The notes beneath the pieces are model-generated. The model saw only the letters and a list, made by a program, of their open reading frames with translations. It was not told the DNA's origin and searched no databases. DNA of 8,582 nucleotides, taken from the NCBI GenBank assembly GCA_002316235.1, contig DCDD01000188.1, forward strand, positions 1 to 8,582, given 5' to 3'. Below, piece after piece: positions 1 to 5,508 of this stretch; position 1 is the first letter of the stretch, and every line of letters begins with the position of its first letter. Made by a program: the position numbers and the translations under genes. This stretch comes from Bacteroidales bacterium UBA1064 (GTDB taxonomy: Bacteria; Bacteroidota; Bacteroidia; Bacteroidales; Tenuifilaceae).

Positions 1-13
1 AAGTATGTGGGGT

Positions 14-30
14 TTGGGGCAAAGCCCCAA
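14..30. repeat. Perfect GC-rich hairpin (7-bp arms, 3-nt loop)
   Basis: TTGGGGC (14-20) and GCCCCAA (24-30) are exact inverted repeats around AAA. Neither strand has a T-tract after it, so a rho-independent terminator is unlikely. Ten bases of this element (15-24) recur in inverted orientation at 127-136, which suggests a piece of a dispersed intergenic repeat rather than an isolated stem. That reading is an inference. Confidence 0.5.
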
Positions 31-126
31 GATTTCATGATAAAAACTTATCCAGCTTTTAACAAACTCACAAATTCATTCTGCACCTTTATGGCTTAAC
101 ACTTCTCTCCGGAACGCCAAAAGGAA

Positions 127-162
127 CTTTGCCCCATGCTAGCTATTGCGTCCCGTTGGGGC
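127..162. repeat. Imperfect palindromic repeat element with GCCCCA / TGGGGC ends
   Basis: GCCCCA (131-136) and TGGGGC (157-162) form a 6-bp stem around 20 bases that include the palindrome GCTAGC (138-143). CTTTGCCCCA (127-136) is the exact reverse complement of 15-24. The phrase GTCCCGTTGGGGCT resembles GC-rich intergenic repeats seen in many Bacteroidota genomes. I know this only as a general impression and cannot confirm the family here. Confidence 0.4.
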
Positions 163-300
163 TGAAGAAAAAGTAAGGTAATCTTGCCCGGCTTTTTACC
201 TTTAACGCTTCACAATGCACATCTGCTCTTCTGGATTTTATTTTCTTCCTCTTTGCTTCAAAATGGGTTGTAAGAGTTTTTATTGAATCTGGGTTTTAGC

Positions 301-1383
301 CTAAAGCCAATCCTTTAGCTCTGCTGCAATTTTCTCCACTGCATGCCCATTCCCGTAAAGGTTAACCTTAAAGTTTGATTTTCGGGCAATCATTTGGCGG
401 AAGGAGTTGTATATGCTGTCGGAGCTGGTTCCTGAAAGCATGTTGTAGCCCTTCTCAACCAGCTCAACCCATTCGGTTTGCTCACGTAGGGTTACGCAAT
501 GCTTTCCAAAGAAAAATGCCTCTTTCTGTAAACCGCCGCTATCGGTAACCACCAGCGAGGATTGGTTTAGCAGCATGAGCATATCAAAATAGCCTAAGGG
601 TTCAACTATCCTAAAGTTGGGTGAAATACTTACCCTTTCAAGAATTTTTGCTGTTCGGGGATGTAGGGGAACAACTACCTGAGTTTCAGAATTTATACGG
701 TTCAGCCCATCAACTATTCCCTGAAGATTATTAAGATTATCGGTGTTTTCCTGTCTGTGAAAGGTAGCCAGCACAAAGTGCTCGGGTAGATTTAAGCGTT
801 CGAGTACATGTGACTCGGTTTTAGCCCTGTTAAAGTAAAAGTAGGCTGCATCCTGCATAACGTCGCCACTCCTGATAATTTTGGCGTTGAAATGGCTGAA
901 TCCTTCGGCCATCAGGTTGCTGTCCGCCGCTTCTGTTGGGGTAAAAAGTAAATCCGATATCCGGTCAGTAAGAATGCGGTTGATCTCCTCGGGCATGGTC
1001 ATGTTGAACGAGCGGAGTCCTGCTTCAACGTGCACCACGCGGGTGTTCAGCTTTTTGGCTACCAGTGCTCCGGCAAGTGTTGAATTGGTGTCGCCATAAA
1101 CCATTACTGCTGCCGGTTTTTCATTAATAACGATGTTTTCGAGCAGCTCCATCATTCTACCAGTCATGGCGCCATGGTTCAAACCATGAACCTCAAGGTT
1201 GTACTTTGGAGCGGGAATGCACATTTCCTTAAAAAATATCTCGGACATGTTTTCATCGAAATGCTGGCCGGTGTGCACAATCACTTCTTCCAATCCAAAA
1301 GCCATAAGTTGGCGGCTAACTGCGGCTGCCTTTATGAACTGGGGTCTAGCCCCTAAAACAGTAAGTATCAACTTGCTATTCAT
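301..1383 (-). CDS. wecB: UDP-N-acetylglucosamine 2-epimerase (non-hydrolysing)
   Basis: Interconverts UDP-GlcNAc and UDP-ManNAc in the cytoplasm, providing ManNAc or ManNAcA units for surface polysaccharide. The 360-residue length is normal for the bacterial family. Visible signatures are GARPQFIKAAAV (11-22), HTGQHFD (37-43), YGDTNST with D98, HVEAGLRS with E120, PEEINR with E132/E133, FHRQEN with H209, PLHPRT with H241, and TDSGGLQKEAF (280-290). By alignment from memory D98, E120, E132/133 and H209 correspond to the catalytic D95, E117, E131 and H213 of E. coli WecB. The ATG overlaps the last 8 nt of the upstream glycosyltransferase gene, so the two are almost certainly one transcript with coupled translation. 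The product is soluble, with no signal peptide or membrane segment. Family assignment is firm. Which polysaccharide it serves cannot be told, because no dehydrogenase or flippase gene lies in view. Confidence 0.95.
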   Translation of the reverse strand: MNSKLILTVLGARPQFIKAAAVSRQLMAFGLEEVIVHTGQHFDENMSEIFFKEMCIPAPKYNLEVHGLNHGAMTGRMMELLENIVINEKPAAVMVYGDTNSTLAGALVAKKLNTRVVHVEAGLRSFNMTMPEEINRILTDRISDLLFTPTEAADSNLMAEGFSHFNAKIIRSGDVMQDAAYFYFNRAKTESHVLERLNLPEHFVLATFHRQENTDNLNNLQGIVDGLNRINSETQVVVPLHPRTAKILERVSISPNFRIVEPLGYFDMLMLLNQSSLVVTDSGGLQKEAFFFGKHCVTLREQTEWVELVEKGYNMLSGTSSDSIYNSFRQMIARKSNFKVNLYGNGHAVEKIAAELKDWL

Positions 1384-2692
1384 TAGTCATTTCATTTAAT
1401 AGGTTTGATAAGGTGCGGGTGAGCTCCTTACGGGAGTAACGCAAAATATCCTTGGTCTCTGGCTGCAGGTTGTTCTCTTTATAGAGATTGTAGAGATGTG
1501 TAATGACCCTTTTAGTTTTTGCTTTATCGTTATAGTCCACAAAGAATCCTGCTTTTGTCTCGGAAAGCAGGGAGGCCAAATCGCCATAGGTGGGTCCAAC
1601 TGCCAGCACCATTCGCCCCGAGGCTAAGTACTCGAATACCTTTCCGGTAAGAATACCCATAGCATTTGGAGAAGAATTTACAACCAGGAGTAACACCTGC
1701 GATTTTCGTTGAAATTTTACCGCCTCGACATGGGTAACCTGTCCCAAACTTTCAAGGTTATTTTGAAGGTTTACTTTTTGGATGGATTCTATAGCAGTTG
1801 CATCTACCTGTCCTACGAGCCTGATAACCAGATCATTTCTAAAACCTTCAATTTCTTCACATAAATCGGAGAGTACCTCCCATAATATGACAGGGTTAAA
1901 GTAACGGGATAGCGTACCAACATGGGTAATCGAGAATTTTGAGTCCAGGTCAACCGGCTCATTTGGCCAATCTTCCTCATCAAAGCCATTGGTAATCAGA
2001 TTTATACGTTTAGGTCTGAGAACCATAAGTTCATTTTTCATTTGCGCCGATACAACTATCACCCCATCGGCCTCACGAACCACCTTGCTTTCCAACCTGC
2101 GATGGATTCGCATTGCAGGAGCGCTTAGTCTTAAATCCTTAATGTAGTATATATTTGTCCATGGATCCCTAAAATCGGCTAGCCATTTTACTTTCATCTT
2201 TTGTTTCAGCTTCAGCCCGATTAGATGGATGGAGTGCGGTGGGCCGGTTGTAACCACTACATCCACCGGATTTTCCCTTAGGTATTTTTTTAAGAACTTA
2301 ACCGATGGGTTAACCCAAAAGACTCTTGGATCAGGAATAAGCAGGTTGCCCCTTAGCCAGACAGCCACCCTATGCAGTAATCCCTTTTTTTTATTTGAAG
2401 AAGAGGTAAAACCCACGGCAATTTTTTCGTTCTTTGTGCCGGTGATTCTTTTGTATATTTTGTATGGCTCCCATATTCTGGTTTTTATAACCTCAACCCC
2501 TTCAGGAATGTCATTCAGCAGCGATTCATCGTCGTAAAACGATTCGGGATTTTCGGGTGTGTAAACCACCGGTTCCCATCCGTACAGCCTGAGGTACTTT
2601 ACAAACTTTAGCCAACGTTGAACGCCTACACCACCTGATGGGGGCCAGTAGTAGGTGATAACCAGAACACGCCTGCGTAATTTTTTCTCCAT
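1376..2692 (-). CDS. Glycosyltransferase, GT4-like (GT-B fold)
   Basis: Probable sugar transferase for cell-surface glycan assembly, 438 residues, a normal length for the family. The N-terminal half starts with a Rossmann strand and glycine-rich acceptor-side loop (VLVITYYWPPSGGVGVQR, about 9-26). It continues with TTGPPHSIHLIG (148-159) and LADFRDPW (171-178), typical of this GT4 subgroup. The C-terminal nucleotide-sugar-binding half contains HVGTLSRYFNP (257-267), LVGQVD (292-297) and GILTGKVFEYLASGRMVLAV (346-365), where E354 sits at the usual donor-binding acidic position. No signal peptide is seen; a basic N-terminus (KKLRRR) suggests peripheral membrane contact. It is the first gene of a two-gene unit with the epimerase, overlapping it by 8 nt. 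The start follows an A/T-rich leader without Shine-Dalgarno sequence. Donor and acceptor sugars cannot be assigned from sequence alone; the epimerase next door makes a ManNAc-type donor possible. Confidence 0.88.
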   Translation of the reverse strand: MEKKLRRRVLVITYYWPPSGGVGVQRWLKFVKYLRLYGWEPVVYTPENPESFYDDESLLNDIPEGVEVIKTRIWEPYKIYKRITGTKNEKIAVGFTSSSNKKKGLLHRVAVWLRGNLLIPDPRVFWVNPSVKFLKKYLRENPVDVVVTTGPPHSIHLIGLKLKQKMKVKWLADFRDPWTNIYYIKDLRLSAPAMRIHRRLESKVVREADGVIVVSAQMKNELMVLRPKRINLITNGFDEEDWPNEPVDLDSKFSITHVGTLSRYFNPVILWEVLSDLCEEIEGFRNDLVIRLVGQVDATAIESIQKVNLQNNLESLGQVTHVEAVKFQRKSQVLLLVVNSSPNAMGILTGKVFEYLASGRMVLAVGPTYGDLASLLSETKAGFFVDYNDKAKTKRVITHLYNLYKENNLQPETKDILRYSRKELTRTLSNLLNEMTNE

Positions 2693-2708
2693 TTATTAAA
2701 TAAAAGTT

Positions 2709-2739
2709 CAAAGGTAAAAATTTGGCCGCAACCCGGAAA
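2709..2739 (-). promoter_or_regulatory. Candidate Bacteroidota-type promoter for the glycosyltransferase-epimerase unit
   Basis: On the minus strand TACCTTTG (2716-2709) matches the Bacteroidota -7 element TAnnTTTG exactly. TTTC (2739-2736) lies 19 nt upstream in place of the -33 element TTTG, a 3 of 4 match. The predicted transcript would start about 10 nt before the ATG at 2692, giving a very short leader, which is plausible where Shine-Dalgarno sequences are absent. The consensus is established knowledge; this site is an inference. Confidence 0.4.
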
Positions 2740-3092
2740 GGAATAGTAGTGGAAGTTCCCTAATTTCAGATTAATCTCTTTAATGTTTTTACTTTACAGC
2801 GGCTTCATGCAGTCCTTTACTACTATGACCTACATGTAAATACGGGAGTTATTTAATCGTCAACATTATCATGCAAATCCTAAATTTAATTTGTGTTGGT
2901 CAAGCTATGCAGGAAGCAGGTAAACTTCAAAATTTCTGATATCCAACAGGTGTAAAACATACAGGTACTATTTTTAATGATTTTTGTGGGATGATTTCTG
3001 CGTTGAAGAAGTGAAAAAGCATTCAACACTCGATTTTTTAAATTTTGGTTTAACCTATAGGTATGGTATCGTTGGAATTAAGTTGGGATGAC

Positions 3093-3124
3093 TTGCAATT
3101 AAAGCAAAAGTTTATCGAACTTTG
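3093..3124 (+). promoter_or_regulatory. Weak candidate promoter for the radical SAM gene
   Basis: GAACTTTG (3117-3124) matches TAnnTTTG at five of six defined positions, and TTGC (3093-3096) lies 20 nt upstream at the -33 position. Transcription would begin near 3131. That leaves room for a leader before an ATG at 3153 but hardly any before the ATG at 3138. The match is imperfect and could be chance in AT-rich DNA. Confidence 0.3.
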
Positions 3125-3152
3125 ATGATAATTCTAAATGTGCTTTTTGATC

Positions 3153-4157
3153 ATGGAGGCAAAGTACTATTCAAAAAAGGGTAACGGCATAAGGTGTAAC
3201 CTTTGCCCTCATAGTTGTAGCATACAGGATGGAAGGTTTGGTATATGCAAGGCACGTCAAAACCAGGGTGGGGTTCTCAACGCTCTAGGATACGGGGTAA
3301 TTTCGTCATCGGGGCTAGACCCAATGGAAAAAAAGCCGCTTTACCACTTTCATCCGGGTAGCCGGATATTTTCTATCGGCAGCTACGGGTGCAACCTGCA
3401 CTGCGATTTTTGCCAGAACTTCGAGATTTCGCAATCTTTCCCTGTTTCGATGCCCCCGTTGAGGAGTTATCAGCCTTCAGAAGTTGTTGAGAAGGCCAGG
3501 GTTCTTCCGGAAAACATTGGGATTGCATATACCTACAACGAACCAACAATATCATTTGAGTTTATGCTTGAAACGGCAAGGTTGGCTAAAAGTAAAGGTT
3601 TGCTGAATGTTGCGGTTTCAAATGGGTATATCAACCCTGCACCATTGAGGGAGCTTCTTGAAGTTCTGGATGCTTTCAATATCGATTTAAAATCATTTTC
3701 CGATGATTTTTACCGCAGTCAAACAGGAGGAAGGCTCAAGCCCGTGCTGAAAACTCTGGTGACCATAAGGGAATTGGGTAAACATTTGGAGATTGCCTTT
3801 CTGGTCATTCCGGGACTAAACGATTCGCTTGCCGAAACCAAGGCAATGGTTTCGTGGATTGCTTCGAATCTGGGAAGCAACACGGTTTTGCATATCAACC
3901 GCTACTACCCTGCCTACAAGCTGAAAATTCCGCCTACTCCCGAAGAAAGGTTGGTTGAGCTATACGAAATAGCTCGAGAGAAGCTAGCCTATGTGTACTT
4001 GGGCAACCTGCATGGAAACGAGGTGGGCTGCAACACCATTTGTCCGTCGTGTTCCTCCACGGTTATCCGTAGGAATGGCTATCACACCGTTATTTCCGCC
4101 CTAACCCGTGAGGGTAGGTGCAGCAGTTGTGGCTACGGACCAATTGTTGTAATGTAA
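3153..4157 (+). CDS. amrS: AmmeMemoRadiSam system radical SAM enzyme
   Basis: Radical S-adenosylmethionine enzyme of the group that usually accompanies AMMECR1 and Memo proteins (COG1180, related to pyruvate-formate-lyase activating enzyme). The substrate is not established to my knowledge. Counting from the ATG at 3153 (334 residues), an N-terminal cysteine cluster, CNLCPHSC (C15, C18, C22) plus C32, precedes the [4Fe-4S]-binding CNLHCDFC (C80, C84, C87). NEPTISFE, VSNGYI and NIDLKSF follow, as expected for the radical SAM barrel. The C-terminus has a CPSC / CSSC zinc-ribbon-like pair (C297, C300, C323, C326). An in-frame ATG at 3138 adds MCFLI. I prefer 3153 because family members typically begin M(K)EAxYY directly before the cysteine cluster. 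The gene is monocistronic here; no AMMECR1 or Memo gene is in view. A pyruvate-formate-lyase activase is less likely given the N- and C-terminal cysteine modules and no lyase gene nearby. Confidence 0.88.
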   Translation: MEAKYYSKKGNGIRCNLCPHSCSIQDGRFGICKARQNQGGVLNALGYGVISSSGLDPMEKKPLYHFHPGSRIFSIGSYGCNLHCDFCQNFEISQSFPVSMPPLRSYQPSEVVEKARVLPENIGIAYTYNEPTISFEFMLETARLAKSKGLLNVAVSNGYINPAPLRELLEVLDAFNIDLKSFSDDFYRSQTGGRLKPVLKTLVTIRELGKHLEIAFLVIPGLNDSLAETKAMVSWIASNLGSNTVLHINRYYPAYKLKIPPTPEERLVELYEIAREKLAYVYLGNLHGNEVGCNTICPSCSSTVIRRNGYHTVISALTREGRCSSCGYGPIVVM

Positions 4158-4166
4158 GGCTGCTAA

Positions 4167-4188
4167 GCTATTCCTGTTGAAGAATAGC
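4167..4188. other. Hairpin between convergent genes, possible weak bidirectional terminator
   Basis: GCTATTC (4167-4173) and GAATAGC (4182-4188) are exact inverted repeats with an 8-nt loop, 10 nt after the radical SAM stop codon and in the 72-nt gap before the convergent nitroreductase stop. No T-tract follows on either strand, so it is at best a weak terminator or a transcript-end stabiliser. Confidence 0.35.
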
Positions 4189-4229
4189 GTTGGATTACCT
4201 GGCTTTGGCGATTAGAAGAATGTAATTGT

Positions 4230-4817
4230 TTAACCTTTACCGACTGTCTTGTTCCAAATCAGCTCGCTAAGGTCACGTTTTGGAACATGATGTACACCCT
4301 TATCATCCCGCCAGTACTCTATATTTCCATTTTGAGGCATTGGCTCAATCACAACATGTTCTTTTGGGTAGCCTAACGCAAGTGCCAGCACAATTTTGAG
4401 GTGGTCGGGAATACCCAGTATTTTAGCCAATTCATGACCTTTAACCGATGCAATGATACAACCTCCAAGCCCCTTTTCTGCAGCACCAAGCATGATGGTT
4501 TGAGCCATTATTCCCTGATCTCTCTGGCTGGACGTGGCAATGGTTTGATCCTCAAGTATCAGGATGTAGGCTGATGGTCTTTCTCCCTCTTCGGGGCCAT
4601 TCCATTCCTTTAGATATGCAGCCCATGCCAGGTTGGAAAATATATGGCTGTTTGTTGGTTCGGAATTTGAAATGAAGTACTTTAGAGGTTGTGCGTTACG
4701 ACCCGATGGGCAAAACCTGGTCAGCTCAACCAGCTCAACCAGCGATTCTCTGTCAACATTTTTTTCCTGGTAGAACCTACGATAGCTGCGGTTCTGCAAC
4801 ACCAAATCTTTTAACAT
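4230..4817 (-). CDS. Nitroreductase-family FMN-dependent oxidoreductase
   Basis: Small flavoprotein, 195 residues, expected to act as a cytoplasmic homodimer that binds FMN and uses NAD(P)H to reduce an electron-accepting substrate. The N-terminal RSYRRF (10-15) is the phosphate/FMN-binding stretch typical of the family. CPSGRNAQPLKY (36-47) is the second flavin-contacting motif. MAQTIMLGAAEKGLGGC (104-120) is the conserved helix and turn before the substrate side, and LALGYP (146-151) ends the core fold. There is no signal peptide. The natural substrate cannot be predicted; nitroaromatics, quinones or flavins are all possible within the family. It follows the Fe-type SOD gene on the same strand after an 85-nt gap that holds a strong terminator, so it probably has its own promoter or is reached only by read-through. 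No convincing promoter of the TTTG/TAnnTTTG type is visible; TAATTTG near 4833-4839 is only a partial match. Confidence 0.88.
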   Translation of the reverse strand: MLKDLVLQNRSYRRFYQEKNVDRESLVELVELTRFCPSGRNAQPLKYFISNSEPTNSHIFSNLAWAAYLKEWNGPEEGERPSAYILILEDQTIATSSQRDQGIMAQTIMLGAAEKGLGGCIIASVKGHELAKILGIPDHLKIVLALALGYPKEHVVIEPMPQNGNIEYWRDDKGVHHVPKRDLSELIWNKTVGKG

Positions 4818-4853
4818 GGTTTTAATTTTTTACAAATTATTGGATAAAAGAAA

Positions 4854-4882
4854 TACCCGGTAAGCTTAATTCCTACCAGGTA
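4854..4882 (-). terminator. Rho-independent terminator after the Fe-type SOD gene
   Basis: On the minus strand an 11-bp stem (4882-4872 pairing with 4864-4854) closes a 7-nt loop and is followed by TTTCTTTTAT. Two positions pair as G-U only in minus-strand RNA and become C-A mismatches in plus-strand RNA, so the element is directional. It lies 20 nt past the SOD stop codon and upstream of the nitroreductase ATG, separating the two genes transcriptionally. Confidence 0.8.
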
Positions 4883-4902
4883 AGTTTAAAAAAATCTTTT
4901 AG

Positions 4903-5478
4903 CTAAAACCTTCCCTCTACAACTTTCCAATCAACTATATTCCAGAAGCTATGAAGGTAATCGGGCCGGCGATTCTGGTAATCGAGGTAGTAGGCGTGTT
5001 CCCATACATCACACGCCAAAAGAGGCTTTAGGCCTTTGCGAAGGGGATTTCCCGCGTTTGACTCCTGGGTAATCTCCAGCTCGCCCTTTGAGTTTAGAAC
5101 CAACCAGGTCCATCCGGAACCAAACAGGCCGGCTGAAGCCTTTTCAAATTTATCTTTAAATTCTGCAAATGAGCCGAAGTCTAAAGAAATCTGCTCTCCG
5201 AGTTTTCCTGACGGTTCGCTTTTTGGATTGGGCGAAAGAGTGAGGAAGTAGAAGGTGTGATTCCAAACTTGTGCACCGTTGTTGAAAATTCCACCCTCTG
5301 CCTCCTTGATGATAGTCTCAAGTGTGGCGTTCTCAAACGGTGTCCCAACAATAAGGTTGTTGAGATTGTTTACGTAAGCCTGGTGGTGCTTTCCGTAATG
5401 GAACTCAATCGTTTTGGCAGAAATTACCGGGCTCAAGGCATCGGCTGAGTACGGTAGCTGCGGCAGTTCATGTTTCAT
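4903..5478 (-). CDS. sodB: Superoxide dismutase, Fe-type or cambialistic (Fe/Mn family)
   Basis: Converts superoxide to oxygen and hydrogen peroxide in the cytoplasm, normally as a dimer. The 191-residue length is typical of bacterial FeSOD. Metal ligands are H27 (FHYGKHH), H74 (WNHTFYF), D157 and H161 (DVWEHAYYLDYQNRR); Y35 is the gateway tyrosine. The outer-sphere glutamine comes from the N-terminal domain (NNGAQVWNH, Q70), and the later position carries alanine (SNAGNP, A142). This is the iron-type arrangement, opposite to the manganese-type enzyme encoded at the right edge. Overall it resembles the cambialistic enzymes of Porphyromonas and Bacteroides, so activity with either metal is possible. 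There is no signal peptide. The ATG lies 30 nt after the stop of the TPR-phosphatase gene on the same strand, with no terminator or good promoter in the gap, so co-transcription is likely. A strong terminator follows. Confidence 0.95.
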   Translation of the reverse strand: MKHELPQLPYSADALSPVISAKTIEFHYGKHHQAYVNNLNNLIVGTPFENATLETIIKEAEGGIFNNGAQVWNHTFYFLTLSPNPKSEPSGKLGEQISLDFGSFAEFKDKFEKASAGLFGSGWTWLVLNSKGELEITQESNAGNPLRKGLKPLLACDVWEHAYYLDYQNRRPDYLHSFWNIVDWKVVEGRF

Positions 5479-5508
5479 CTTGGTTAATTTTAAAGGTTAC
5501 ACTGTTTT

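Larger units (their letters stand above)
1..300. other. Gene-free, repeat-like region downstream of the epimerase gene
   Basis: No credible coding region is seen: the reading frames are broken by frequent stops, and the longest ATG-started stretch on the plus strand near 38 is about 20 codons. The left 200 bases are dominated by short GC-rich inverted elements (listed separately) set in AT-rich DNA. The right 100 bases are T-rich on the plus strand and lie just past the stop of the minus-strand epimerase gene. No canonical hairpin plus T-tract terminator for that gene is visible, so its transcript may end elsewhere or by another mechanism. Confidence 0.6.
2693..3152. other. Divergent intergenic region between glycosyltransferase and radical SAM genes
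   Basis: About 445-460 bases separate two divergently transcribed genes. I see no coding region; the longest ATG-started stretch (near 2782, plus strand) is about 18 codons. The DNA is AT-rich. It holds a candidate promoter for each flanking gene (listed separately) and a 10-bp perfect palindrome, ACCTATAGGT, at 3053-3062. The central part (about 2760-3000) has no structure I can explain. Its length is more than two promoters need, so a small RNA or decayed gene cannot be excluded. Confidence 0.55.

Noticed and set aside
177..200. Hairpin GGTAA / TTACC as terminator of the epimerase transcript
   Set aside because: Only five base pairs with a 14-nt loop, about 100 nt past the stop codon; the minus-strand sequence after it is not a proper T-tract directly adjoining the stem.
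1376..1383. Frameshift joining glycosyltransferase and epimerase into one protein
   Set aside because: Both proteins have complete ends and normal lengths; an 8-nt overlap is ordinary operon packing.
881..1399. Short plus-strand open frames opposite the epimerase gene
   Set aside because: They are antisense shadows of a strongly conserved enzyme gene, with no recognisable protein features.
3153..4157. Pyruvate-formate-lyase activating enzyme
   Set aside because: It shares the COG1180 radical SAM core, but the N-terminal CNLCPHSC cluster, the C-terminal zinc-ribbon-like cysteines and the absence of a lyase gene fit the AmmeMemoRadiSam enzyme better.
4167..4188. True rho-independent terminator between the convergent genes
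   Set aside because: The stem is perfect, but neither strand has a T-tract after it; kept only as a hairpin of uncertain role.
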